Assembly: GCF_013408795.1 (NCBI RefSeq)
Contig: NZ_JACCCC010000001.1
Coordinates: 62,001-126,000, forward strand
Direction: 5' to 3'
Length of the DNA stretch: 64,000 nucleotides
Origin: Spinactinospora alkalitolerans
GTDB lineage: Bacteria > Actinomycetota > Actinomycetes > Streptosporangiales > Streptosporangiaceae
The notes below the pieces were generated by a model that made no database searches, had not been told where the DNA came from, and saw only the letters and a list, made by a program, of their open reading frames with translations. Within the stretch, counting starts at the first letter, position 1. Every line of letters starts with the position of its first letter. Below, piece by piece: positions 51,812 to 60,452 of this stretch. The position numbers and the translations under genes were made by a program.

Positions 51812-52160
51812 GGAGTAGCGCCTCCAGTACGAATCGGTCGGTGGGATCGGTCGCTGAGCCGGGGGCCCGCGTGGTGACTGCGCCGCAGTCGACCAGATCG
51901 GAAAGGAGGACTTTGGCGACCACCGCGGGCAGTCGCAGGCGCGCCGCGATCTCCGCCACCGAAGTGGAGTCGTGGCACAGTTCGAGGACCTGTGCGTGCT
52001 CCGGATCCAGCTGGGGCGGAGCCACCCGACCGGTGTCCCTCACCAGGGACAGCAGGTCCAGCTTGTTGGTGGGGCTGGTGCGCCCGTTGCTCACCGTGTA
52101 CGGGCGCACCAGGCGTCCGGCGCTCTCGTCGAGCCACAGTTCTTCTTCTGACACCGCCAT
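51789..52160 (-). CDS. cvnC: conservon DUF742 protein CvnC
   Basis: 123 residues. DUF742 features: LVRPYTVSNGRTSPTNKLDL, the helix-turn-helix-like SVAEIAARLRLPAVVAKVLL and LVDCGAVTTRAP. Function unknown; it is always found between the roadblock and GTPase genes of conservons. Gaps of 2 bases upstream and a 23-base overlap downstream show tight coupling. Confidence 0.9.
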   Translation of the reverse strand: MAVSEEELWLDESAGRLVRPYTVSNGRTSPTNKLDLLSLVRDTGRVAPPQLDPEHAQVLELCHDSTSVAEIAARLRLPAVVAKVLLSDLVDCGAVTTRAPGSATDPTDRFVLEALLHGLQQRL

Positions 52161-52162
52161 AT

Positions 52163-52564
52163 TTACCGGGCGGGCGTCGCAAGGAAGGGGCGGACACTCT
52201 TGATCAACTGGGACATCTCGTAACCGAGGACGCCCGCGTCGGCTTCCCGATCCGCCAGAACGGCCAGGACCGAACCGAAGCCGGCCGAGGAGATGAACAG
52301 CAGGGTGTCGTCGAGCTCCACCACCACCTGCCGGATCACGTCACTGTTGCCGAACTTCATTCCTGCGCCGCGCGCGAGTGAGAAGAGCCCGGAGGCGATC
52401 GCGGCCAACTGCTCTCCGCCGTCGACGTCCATTCCGTAGACGGCCTTCGCCAGCCCGTCGGAGGACAGCAGGACGGTGCTGCGGGTATGTGGAACCCGTT
52501 CGGCCAGGTTGCCCAGCAGCCAAACGAGGTCCGAATCTTGGTTCGAGGGAACAGGGCTCACCAT
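52163..52564 (-). CDS. cvnB: conservon roadblock/LC7 protein CvnB
   Basis: 133 residues from ATG 52564 (GAAGGAGAG about 10 bases upstream). The single roadblock/LC7 domain is visible in LVWLLGNLAERVPHTRSTVL, SSDGLAKAVYGMD, LAAIASGLFSLARGAG and VVELDDTLLFISS. Roadblock proteins act as GTPase-activating partners of MglA-like switches. It precedes CvnC by two bases. Confidence 0.9.
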   Translation of the reverse strand: MVSPVPSNQDSDLVWLLGNLAERVPHTRSTVLLSSDGLAKAVYGMDVDGGEQLAAIASGLFSLARGAGMKFGNSDVIRQVVVELDDTLLFISSAGFGSVLAVLADREADAGVLGYEMSQLIKSVRPFLATPAR

Positions 52565-52605
52565 TGTGGATGAACTCTCCTTCGGGAGGGACAAGCGGTG
52601 CTTGG

Positions 52606-54318
52606 TCAGCTGGTGCTGTCGGTACGGTCCGAGGAAGTGCCTTCGGTCTCCTCCTCGGCGCTGCTGAAGCCCTTCTGGAAGGCGGCCATCAGGCCCGGGG
52701 AGTGATCAGCGCCCGCACCGTCGTGTTTGGGCGTGTCGCGCAGTTGGGGTGCCAGGTGCGCTTGCACGCGGCGCTCCGGTAGCGGCGGACGCTCACTGCG
52801 GTTCGCCGGAGGGGAGGAGGTCCGATCAGCGGCCGGGGGGGATTGTGCGGGTTCTCGGCCGAGCCCTTGCGCGCCCGGTCGGGTACCGAGGGCCCGTTGG
52901 GGCGGCGCCGCCCGCGGAGCGTCCGGCGCGGTGGTCGCCGGCCCGCCGGAACGGCCGTTCTCCGTGTTCCGCCCGTTCACCGCCGGATCCGACCTCGAGC
53001 CGGTGTGGAGCCCGGACGCGTATGACGGGGGCTGCGTCGAAAACGCTTCGGCGGCGGGACGGGCGGCGGCCACCGAGGTGGGTTCCGGGCGCGTCGACTG
53101 CTTCTGCGATCGGAGTCCGCGGTCCTGGGACAGAGGATCGACCAGCCTTTTCGGCAACACGACGACGGTCTGGGTCCCCCCGTAGACATTCGTCTGAAGC
53201 TGGACCCTTACACCGTGCTTGCGGGCGAGGGTCGACACCACGAACAGTCCGATGCGCCCGTCGCGCAGCAGTTCGCCGATGTTGATCCGGCCGGGGTCGG
53301 CGAGCAGGCCGTTGATCCGGCGTTGTTCATCGGGCTGGACGCCCAGACCGCGGTCCTCGATCTCGATGGCCGTGCCGGCGGTGACGTTCTCGACGTGGAT
53401 CAGCACCTGGGTGCGGGGAGGGGAGAACTTGGTGGCGTTCTCGATGAGCTCGGCGATCAGGTGGACGACGTCGACGACGGCGCTGCCGTCCAGGGTGCCG
53501 GTGACCGGGGGGACCACCTTGACCCGCGAGTAGTGCTCGACCTCGGCGACCGCCGAGCGCAGCACCTCGTACAGGCCCACCGGTCTGCTCCACTGGCGCC
53601 GCGACGCGGCACCACCGAGCACCGCGAGGCTCTCGGACTGGCGGCGCATGCGGGTGGCGAGGTGGTCGATGGTGAACAGGCCCTTGAGGAGGTCGGGGTC
53701 CTCGACCTGCGCCTCCAGTTCGTCGAGCAGACCGATCTCCCGGTGGACCAGCGACTGCATCCGCCGGGCGACGTTCACGAACACCTCGACCTGCTGATCG
53801 CTCTCGCCGCCGGGCCTCGAGCCGGCCATCCGCAGAACGGCGTCCTGTGCGGCGTGCCGCTCTTTCTGCAGATCCGCCTCGAGGAGCCGGAAGGGGTCAT
53901 CGTCCTCGATCGACGGAGGGACCGCGTCGCGTGGCGCGAAGCGCTCGCCGCTCTCCGTCCTTTCGACCAGCCGCCGCAGGTCCTCCCGACCATCGGCGCA
54001 CGAGGACCGCAGGGCGTCGATCCGCTCGTGGATCCGGTCCGTGGCGCGTCCCGCCCCATAGAAGGCGGCGGCCAGGACGAGCGCGGCCCCCACCGCGACC
54101 ACGGCCGATACGGCACCGGTCACTGCGGCGGAGGGTGCGGCGACGAGTACGGCCGCCATCGCCGCCAAGGCCAGGAGCGCCATAGCGGCTGCGGGAAGTA
54201 CGCAGACCCACAGGTGGAGGGTGCGTATACCACTCGAAGCGCGTGTATCCCGAGCGGGACGTCCGTCGCGTCGCCGGACGGGGGGTTCAACGGTGGTGAA
54301 CGGGGGGAACTCAGACAT
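52606..54318 (-). CDS. cvnA: conservon sensor histidine-kinase-like protein CvnA
   Basis: 570 residues. Two N-terminal spans (about 34-60 and 66-88) are followed by a coiled linker, a dimerisation helix (VNVARRMQSLVHREIGLLDE) and an ATPase domain (LIAELIENATKFSPPRTQV, IEDRGLGVQPDEQ, GRIGLFVVSTLARKHG). A Pro/Ser/Arg-rich tail of about 150 residues follows, probably disordered. CvnA starts the membrane-associated conservon complex. The downstream order B, C, D and GAF is on the same strand. The signal is unknown. Confidence 0.92.
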   Translation of the reverse strand: MSEFPPFTTVEPPVRRRDGRPARDTRASSGIRTLHLWVCVLPAAAMALLALAAMAAVLVAAPSAAVTGAVSAVVAVGAALVLAAAFYGAGRATDRIHERIDALRSSCADGREDLRRLVERTESGERFAPRDAVPPSIEDDDPFRLLEADLQKERHAAQDAVLRMAGSRPGGESDQQVEVFVNVARRMQSLVHREIGLLDELEAQVEDPDLLKGLFTIDHLATRMRRQSESLAVLGGAASRRQWSRPVGLYEVLRSAVAEVEHYSRVKVVPPVTGTLDGSAVVDVVHLIAELIENATKFSPPRTQVLIHVENVTAGTAIEIEDRGLGVQPDEQRRINGLLADPGRINIGELLRDGRIGLFVVSTLARKHGVRVQLQTNVYGGTQTVVVLPKRLVDPLSQDRGLRSQKQSTRPEPTSVAAARPAAEAFSTQPPSYASGLHTGSRSDPAVNGRNTENGRSGGPATTAPDAPRAAPPQRALGTRPGAQGLGREPAQSPPAADRTSSPPANRSERPPLPERRVQAHLAPQLRDTPKHDGAGADHSPGLMAAFQKGFSSAEEETEGTSSDRTDSTS

Positions 54319-54691
54319 CAGCGTCCTCGGTACGTGAGGGCCGGTCGGTGGTGCTGATCATATTAGCGGTTTCATGATCATTAAGCCCCTTTTTCCTTTC
54401 GTTGAGGCTGGTCAAGGGGGCGTGCGGGCTCGTGGCGCCTCCCTCTGCGCAGAGAAGTCCCTGGTGAGCGCGCTTCCGGCCAGGAGCGCGGGCAGACCAG
54501 GGATTTCGAGGATTCTTCCACCGTTCGTATCGGCGTCATCACGTTGGGCTTCAAGTGTCCGCCGGTTTCGTCACCGACCGTGACCGTTCCGCCGGGCGGA
54601 CCCGCGGCCGCGCCTCCGAAACGCCCCGCCGCCGGGCGGGGAGGAGGGTGCCCGCGCACGCATCGGCGCGGGGCCTTATCATAGATACAAC
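54319..54691. promoter_or_regulatory. divergent region between conservon and GntR/MFS pair
   Basis: 373 bases without a gene. It contains a hairpin TCCCTGGT (54458-54465) / ACCAGGGA (54496-54503) with inner GCGC pairing. Near the right end, ATACA-ACA-TGTAT (54685-54697) overlaps the GntR start codon and is the likely site for autoregulation. The conservon promoter should lie in the AT-rich part near 54350-54400. Confidence 0.5.
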
Positions 54692-55336
54692 ATGTATTTA
54701 AAAGATTCGGCGACGGATCGCACCTACCGGTTCGCCAAAGACGCCATCCTCAGCCGCCGCTACGCCGGGGGCGAGCTCGTCAGCGAGGGCGACATCGCCG
54801 CCGATGTGGGGGTCTCCCGCACGCCGGTGCGCGAGGCGCTGCTGCGCCTGGAGGCTGAAGGGCTCGTCCGGCTCTACCCCAAGCGCGGCGCGCTGATCGT
54901 CCCCGTGTCGCAGCAGGAGATCAACGACGTCATCGAGACCAGGCGGCTCGTCGAGGGCTTCACCGCCGAGCGGGCGGCCGGGGCCGGTGAGTCCGCCCGG
55001 CTCGACCTCGCCGCGGCCCTCACCGGCCACCTGGAGGAGATGCGCGCCGGCCTCGAATCCGATCGGCACGCCTTCATCCTGGCCGACCGGGAGTTCCACC
55101 GCGCCATCGTCACCGCGAGCGGCAACGAGATCCTGATCAACCTGTACGGGTCGCTGCGCGACCGCCAGCTCCGGATGATGGAGGAGGGCGCCCGCACCGT
55201 CGAACGGATGCGGCGCAACATCGAGGAGCACTCCGCGATCCTGGCCGCCGTGCGCGCGGGGGACCCGGCGGCCGCGCGCGAGGCCGTGCGGGCGCACATG
55301 GACTCCGCCGCGACCCTGCTGGGGTCCAACCGATGA
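54692..55336 (+). CDS. GntR-family regulator, FadR/FCD subgroup
   Basis: 214 residues from ATG 54692; no ribosome site precedes it, so the mRNA may be leaderless. The winged helix (LVSEGDIAADVGVSRTPVRE, ALLRLEAEGLVRLYP) is followed by an FCD ligand domain with metal-type residues (ADREFHRAIVTASGN, IEEHSAILAAV, AHMDSA). It typically binds an organic acid and represses the adjacent transporter gene. The MFS gene overlaps its stop (ATGA). A palindrome sits on its start codon. Confidence 0.92.
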   Translation: MYLKDSATDRTYRFAKDAILSRRYAGGELVSEGDIAADVGVSRTPVREALLRLEAEGLVRLYPKRGALIVPVSQQEINDVIETRRLVEGFTAERAAGAGESARLDLAAALTGHLEEMRAGLESDRHAFILADREFHRAIVTASGNEILINLYGSLRDRQLRMMEEGARTVERMRRNIEEHSAILAAVRAGDPAAAREAVRAHMDSAATLLGSNR

Positions 55337-56661
55337 GCCTGGGGACGAACCGCCGCCGCCGGGCCTCCTCCACCGCCCCGCCGGCCGCAGGGGACGCCGG
55401 AGGCATCGTGGCGACCGCACCCGCCGAGCCGCCGGGCGGCGCCCGCGCGTGGCTGGTGTGGGGCACGGCGGTGTCGGCCTACTTCCTGGCCATGTTCCAC
55501 CGCAACGGCATGGGGGTCGCCGCGCTGGAGGCCCAGGAGCGCTTCGCGGTCGGCCCGGCGCTGCTGTCGGTGCTGCCGATGCTGCAGTTGCTGGTCTACG
55601 TCGTGCTGCAGGTGCCCACGGGGCTGCTGGCCGACCGCGTCGGGCCGCGCAGGATGCTGCTCATGGGACTGGCGGCGATGGCGCTGGGCGTGCTGCTCTT
55701 CGCCGTCGCGCCCAACGTCCAGGCGGCGGTCCTCGGCAGAGTGCTCATCGGCGTCGGCGACGCCGTGACCTTCCTCAACGTCATCCGGCTGGGCGCGCTG
55801 TGGTTCCCGCGCTCCCGGTACGCGCTGGTCAGCGCGCTCACCGGGACGATGGGCGGCCTCGGCCAGATCACCAGCGTCGCCCCCCTCTCGGCGGCGCTGC
55901 GCGGCGTGGGCTGGACCCCGTCCTTCCTCGGCGCCGGTGCGGTGACCCTGGTGATGGCACTGCTGGTCGCGCTGCTGGTGCGGGACCGCCCCGACGGGGC
56001 GGTCGGCGCCCACGGCGGTATCCCGATGTCGGTGCGGGCGAGTGTCACCGAGGCCCTGAGGGCCCGCGGGCCGCGAGTCGGCATGGCCCACCACGCGGCC
56101 GTCATGGCGCCCTACACGACGCTGACGGTGCTGTGGGGATATCCGTTCCTGGTGGAGGGGCTGGGCTTCACGCCGGCGGTGGCGAGCCTGCTGCTGACCG
56201 GGCTCGGCATCGGTACCCTGTGGCTGTCGCCGGTGCTGGGGGCCGTCGTGGGGCGCGCCCCGCGCGTTCGGCGGCCGTTCGCGATCACGCTGGGGACGCT
56301 GCTGAGCGCCGGGTGGCTGGCGATCGCGGTCTGGCCGGGCGGCCCGCCGCCCACGCCCGTCGTCGTGGCGGTCCTCGCGGTGAGCGCGGCGGGGTCGGTC
56401 ATCGCGCCGGCGCTGTCGTTCGACTTCGCCCGCGACGGCGTGCCCGCCCACCGCACCGGGGTCGCCTCCGGCCTGGTGAACATGAGCGGCTTCACCACGA
56501 CGGTGATCGCCACGCTGAGCGCGGGGCTGATCCTGGAGATCCGGCCCGAACCGCACGACGGGGCGGCGTTCCAGACGGCCTTCCTGCCGCTGGCGGTGAT
56601 GACCGCGCTCGCCACGGCCGTCCTCGCCGTCCTGCTGCGGCGCTATCCGAAGCGGGGCTGA
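55333..56661 (+). CDS. MFS transporter
   Basis: 442 residues from ATG 55333. About twelve membrane spans after a polar N-terminus. The MFS loop-2/3 motif is seen in GLLADRVGPRRMLLMG and the second-half equivalent is weaker. The arrangement with a GntR/FCD regulator suggests uptake or export of a small organic acid. The substrate is not readable from sequence. Confidence 0.9.
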   Translation: MSLGTNRRRRASSTAPPAAGDAGGIVATAPAEPPGGARAWLVWGTAVSAYFLAMFHRNGMGVAALEAQERFAVGPALLSVLPMLQLLVYVVLQVPTGLLADRVGPRRMLLMGLAAMALGVLLFAVAPNVQAAVLGRVLIGVGDAVTFLNVIRLGALWFPRSRYALVSALTGTMGGLGQITSVAPLSAALRGVGWTPSFLGAGAVTLVMALLVALLVRDRPDGAVGAHGGIPMSVRASVTEALRARGPRVGMAHHAAVMAPYTTLTVLWGYPFLVEGLGFTPAVASLLLTGLGIGTLWLSPVLGAVVGRAPRVRRPFAITLGTLLSAGWLAIAVWPGGPPPTPVVVAVLAVSAAGSVIAPALSFDFARDGVPAHRTGVASGLVNMSGFTTTVIATLSAGLILEIRPEPHDGAAFQTAFLPLAVMTALATAVLAVLLRRYPKRG

Positions 56662-56680
56662 GGCCGGGGCCGGGACGGGT

Positions 56681-56893
56681 TCACAACTGGCGGCCGCCGC
56701 CGGGCAGGCGCTCCTCGTTGTCCCGGTTGCCGCGCATGGCGGCCAGGATCAGCGTCAGCACGACGACGGCGGCCCCGGCGATCATCAGGATGATGCCGAT
56801 GGCGGCCAGGTCGATCCCCTGCACGTCGGCGGTGATGCCGAACCTCAGCACGGCACCGACGACGACCAGGAAAATGCCGAGCCCGATGCCCAT
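56681..56893 (-). CDS. DUF6458-type small membrane protein
   Basis: 70 residues from ATG 56893 with GGAGG upstream. Two hydrophobic spans: MGIGLGIFLVVVGAVLRFGI, then after VQGIDLAA the span IGIILMIAGAAVVVLTLIL, ending in a charged tail. This is the standard layout of the DUF6458 family of actinomycetes, whose function is unknown. Confidence 0.8.
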   Translation of the reverse strand: MGIGLGIFLVVVGAVLRFGITADVQGIDLAAIGIILMIAGAAVVVLTLILAAMRGNRDNEERLPGGGRQL

Positions 56894-57094
56894 CTGCCAC
56901 CTCCGGGACGCGATGCGGGACAACCTGTGTGCACCAACCTACATTGGTCTGCCCTACCCCCTGCAGGCCGCACACATTACCCAAAACCGGGTTTCCGTTG
57001 AAGAAGCAGCGGGGGCGGGGCGGCCGAAACCGCCCCGCCCCCGCACCCGTTACGGGCCCCGGACGACCGCTGCCCGCAGCCGCTCGCATCGGCG

Positions 57095-58918
57095 TCAGAA
57101 CGCGGACTCGGGAACCTCCATGAGGTCCAGCGTGGTCCGCTCCGTGATCTCGCGCTCGGCGGCCAGGCGCGGCAGGACCTGGTCGGCGAAGAAGCGGGCT
57201 GCCGCGATCTTGCCGGTGTAGAAGTCCTTGTCGGCCTCGCTCGCGCCGTCGATCCGGGCCAGCGCCACCTCGGCCTGCCGCTGCAGCAGCCAGGCGAGCA
57301 CGAGGTCGCCCAGCGCCAGCAGCAGCCGGGTGCCGTTCAGGCCCACCTTGTACAGCTCGTCGGTCTCCTCGGCGGAGCGCATGGCGTCGCCGACCATGAC
57401 CTCGACCATCGCCTGGACGTCGGTCGCGGCCTTGGCCAGCGCGGCGCGCTCGACCTTCAGCCGGCCGTTGCCGGCCTCGCTGTCGGCGAACTCCTGGATC
57501 TCGCCCATCAGCGCGCCCAGCGCCTGGCCGCCGTTCTTCACGATCTTGCGGAAGAACAGGTCCAGGCCCTGGATCGCCGTGGTGCCCTCGTAGAGGGTGT
57601 CGATCTTGGCGTCCCGGATGTACTGCTCGATCGGGTAGTCCTGCAGGTAGCCGGAGCCGCCGAGGGTCTGCAGGGATTCGGAGAGCAGCGCGTAGGAGCG
57701 CTCCGAGCCCACGCCCTTGACCAGCGGCAGCAGCAGGTCGTTGAGCGCGACCGTCGCGGAGGCGTCGGTGCCGGCGGCCTCGGCGATCTGCACCGTGTCC
57801 TGCTGGACGGCGGTGTAGACGACCAGGGCGCGCAGCGCCTCGGCGTAGGCCTTCTGGGTCATCAGGCTGCGCCGGACATCGGGGTGGTGGGTGATCGTGA
57901 CCCGCGGCGCGCTCTTGTCGGACTGCCGGGTCAGGTCGGCGCCCTGCCTGCGCTCCTTGGCGTACTCCAGCGCGTTGAGGTAGCCGGTGGACAGCGTCGC
58001 GATCGCCTTCGTGCCGACCATCATCCGGGCGTACTCGATGACCAGGAACATCTGCCGGATGCCGTCGTGCCTGTCGCCGACCAGGTAGCCGACGGCCGGG
58101 TGCTCGGCGCCGAACGTCAGCTCGCACGTGGTGGAGGCCTTCAGGCCCATCTTGTGCTCGACGTTGGTCACGTAGGCGCCGTTGCGCTCCCCCAGTGAGC
58201 CGTCCTCGTCGACCAGGTACTTCGGCACCAGGAACAGCGACAGGCCCTTGGTGCCGGGGCCGTGGCCCTCGGGGCGGGCCAGCACGAGGTGGAAGATGTT
58301 CTCGGACATGTCGTGCTCGGCCGAGGTGATGAAGCGCTTGACGCCCTCGATGTGCCAGGTGCCGTCGTCCTGCTGCACGGCCCTGGTCCGGCCGGCGCCG
58401 ACGTCGGAGCCCGCGTCGGGCTCGGTGAGCACCATCGTGGCGCCCCAGCCGCGCTCGATCGCCATGGCGGCGAACTTCTTCTGCGCCTCGTTGCCCTCCT
58501 TGAAGAGGACAGTGGAGAAGCCGGGACCGGCGGAGTACATGTGCACCGCGGGGTTGGCGCCCAGGATCAGCTCGGCCGCGGCCCACACCAGGGAACGGGG
58601 GGCGTTGCTGCCGCCGAGTTCGGGCGGGAGGTCCAGCCGGAACCACTCGGCGTCCATGTAGGCCTGGTAGGAGCGCTTGAAGCTCTCGGGCATCCGTACC
58701 GTGTTGGTCTCGGGATCGAAGACCGGCGGGTTGCGGTCGGCGTCTTCGAACGACTCGGCCACGACCCCGGTGGCGAGCCGGTTGACCTCGTCAAGAATGG
58801 TGCGAGCCGTGTCCTCGTCCAGCTCCTCGAACGGGCCGGTTCCCAGCACGTCCTGGCGCTTGAAGACCTCAAAAAGGTTGAACTCGAGGTCACGGAGGTT
58901 GCTTTTGTAATGCGTCAT
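57095..58918 (-). CDS. FadE-type acyl-CoA dehydrogenase
   Basis: 607 residues from ATG 58918 (GGAG 10 bases upstream). It is the long type with an extra C-terminal domain: [17 protein letters not shown], the FAD motif [17 protein letters not shown], the ITSAEHDM region, [19 protein letters not shown] and the catalytic YEGTTAIQ with the Glu in place. It carries out the first step of fatty-acid beta-oxidation, probably on long chains. A nest of palindromes just upstream suggests TetR-type control. It differs from the 49.2-kb paralogue, which lacks the Glu. Confidence 0.92.
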   Translation of the reverse strand: MTHYKSNLRDLEFNLFEVFKRQDVLGTGPFEELDEDTARTILDEVNRLATGVVAESFEDADRNPPVFDPETNTVRMPESFKRSYQAYMDAEWFRLDLPPELGGSNAPRSLVWAAAELILGANPAVHMYSAGPGFSTVLFKEGNEAQKKFAAMAIERGWGATMVLTEPDAGSDVGAGRTRAVQQDDGTWHIEGVKRFITSAEHDMSENIFHLVLARPEGHGPGTKGLSLFLVPKYLVDEDGSLGERNGAYVTNVEHKMGLKASTTCELTFGAEHPAVGYLVGDRHDGIRQMFLVIEYARMMVGTKAIATLSTGYLNALEYAKERRQGADLTRQSDKSAPRVTITHHPDVRRSLMTQKAYAEALRALVVYTAVQQDTVQIAEAAGTDASATVALNDLLLPLVKGVGSERSYALLSESLQTLGGSGYLQDYPIEQYIRDAKIDTLYEGTTAIQGLDLFFRKIVKNGGQALGALMGEIQEFADSEAGNGRLKVERAALAKAATDVQAMVEVMVGDAMRSAEETDELYKVGLNGTRLLLALGDLVLAWLLQRQAEVALARIDGASEADKDFYTGKIAAARFFADQVLPRLAAEREITERTTLDLMEVPESAF

Positions 58919-58963
58919 GGCGCGCTCCGCTGTGTCCTGGCCGCTGTGTCTGCACACGCGATC

Positions 58964-59002
58964 TACTGACTAGTAACAAATAGATGTTACTACCCGGTAG
59001 TA
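58964..59002 (-). promoter_or_regulatory. overlapping palindromes upstream of fadE (TetR-type operator candidate)
   Basis: Three overlapping inverted repeats: TACTGACTAGTA (58964-58975, imperfect), TAGTAAC-N8-GTTACTA (58971-58992) and TACTACCCGGTAGTA (58988-59002). They lie 46-84 bases upstream of the fadE start in an AT-rich patch, where a fatty-acid responsive repressor would be expected. Confidence 0.6.
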
Positions 59003-59033
59003 GGTCTTTGCCAGTGGCCCGGCCGCTTCCGGT

Positions 59034-59555
59034 TCAGGACCCGATGGCCATGATCCGGGCGATGGCGTCGAGCAGCGCGCTGACCTCGGGGAGAGGGCCC
59101 TCGCCCAGATCGAACCGGCGGCCGTCGCGGGTCCAGCGCGCCAGCCGGGTGCGCCGGTGGGTGCGCGGGCCGCGGATCGTGCGGTCGGCCTCCAGCAGGA
59201 AGAAGTCGGGGTCGGAGGGGCCGAGGAACGGGTCGGTCACGCGCGTTCCGCACACCAGGTAGGCCTCGCCCGCGCGCATCGGCTGGGGCAGCACCACGAC
59301 CACCGCCTCCAGCGAGCCGCGCTCGGTGTGCAGCACGGACAGCCCGACGGGCGGCAGCCGCTCCTCCTCGGGGAGGTCGAGGGCCGCCCGCTGCCAGGCG
59401 CCGCGCAGGCCCTCGCCGAGGGCGCCCTCGCGCGCGAGGGTGAAGAGGCGGTGCCCCAACTGGAATGTGATCGCGCGCAGCACCACGCCGGTGAACTCGT
59501 CGTGGTGCCGGCGCGGAGCGTCGTCGTCTCGGCCCAGAGCGTGCCCGAACCGCAT
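59034..59555 (-). CDS. hypothetical actinomycete protein
   Basis: 173 residues from ATG 59555, chosen for GGAGG 7 bases upstream. It is a compact soluble protein, with VLRAITFQLGHRLFTLAREG early, VGLSVLHTERGSLEAVVVVL in the middle, and DPFLGPSDPDFFLLEAD towards the end. No known domain is recognised. It lies between fadE and a divergent RDD gene. Confidence 0.6.
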   Translation of the reverse strand: MRFGHALGRDDDAPRRHHDEFTGVVLRAITFQLGHRLFTLAREGALGEGLRGAWQRAALDLPEEERLPPVGLSVLHTERGSLEAVVVVLPQPMRAGEAYLVCGTRVTDPFLGPSDPDFFLLEADRTIRGPRTHRRTRLARWTRDGRRFDLGEGPLPEVSALLDAIARIMAIGS

Positions 59556-59753
59556 GCGTGCGCCTCCAATACCGACGTTTGGCCGCCCGGCATCGCCGAG
59601 ATTGTCATGAACCCGCCGGGACCCGGCGCGAACGACCGGGACCGCGCCCGATCTGTAACGTGATCTTCTCGCGTTCGTCGGCTTCCGGATGGCAGAACGC
59701 GGGTATCCGGATTCGGCGGGCACCGGTCGACCGAGGAGTCGTGAGGAGGACCG

Positions 59754-60227
59754 ATGGCGCGGCCCGGGGCGTCCTCCGCCCACCAGTTGCGCGCGCCGTC
59801 CCGCTGGAGCACCGCGGTGGTGGGCCGGCGGGTGGCGCAGGGGCTCCTCGACGCCGTCCTGTCGTCCCTGCTGCCGCTGCTCAGCCTGTCGCTCTTCCTC
59901 GTCGCACCACTGGGCGCCGGAGGCGCCGGCGAAGGGCTGTTCGCCGCGGTCTCCCTGCTCGTGCTGCTGCTCGCCATCACGGCCCACGCCTGGTACTGGG
60001 TGGCGCGGCCGATCTCGCGCCGCGGCCAGACCACGGGCATGCGGATGACGGGCATCCGCGTGGTCTCCGCGGACGGCATGCCGGTGACGCGCGGCGCGCT
60101 GCTGGTGCGGTGGCTGGTGCTGCCGGTGGATCTGCCGCTCATCGGGCTGCTGAGCATGCTGCTGAGCGCGCGGCACCAGCGGTTGGGGGACCGCCTCGCC
60201 GACACGGTCGTCATCCGCGACCGATGA
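59754..60227 (+). CDS. RDD family membrane protein
   Basis: 157 residues from ATG 59754 (GAGGA upstream). The RDD pattern is seen in VAQGLLDAVLSSLLPLLSLS (first span with Asp), a second span (AAVSLLVLLLAITAHAWYWV), GMRMTGIRVVSADG and a final GDRLADTVVIRD. Three spans in total. The function is unknown; some members affect ion transport. Confidence 0.83.
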   Translation: MARPGASSAHQLRAPSRWSTAVVGRRVAQGLLDAVLSSLLPLLSLSLFLVAPLGAGGAGEGLFAAVSLLVLLLAITAHAWYWVARPISRRGQTTGMRMTGIRVVSADGMPVTRGALLVRWLVLPVDLPLIGLLSMLLSARHQRLGDRLADTVVIRDR

Positions 60228-60287
60228 GGATCTCAGGGGTCCTGGGATCTCAGGAATCTCAAGGATTCCAGGGATGCCAGGGATGCG
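60227..60287 (+). repeat. short degenerate tandem repeat
   Basis: Units of 9-10 bases, including GGATCTCAGG (twice), AATCTCAAGG, ATTCCAGGG and ATGCCAGGG, follow the RDD stop in a row. Confidence 0.5.
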
Positions 60288-60452
60288 CGCGCCGATTCGG
60301 AAATCGGGAGCGCGGATAAAACGGTGCCAAGACACCAAATCACCTGAATGGTCACGAATTGGGACGCCGGTCCCCGTGTTGACGTAATGATCCGCAACCG
60401 ACTTGAATCGACGCATCGATCAGGCGCGATTCTCGGTGCGGAGGCCGTTTTC

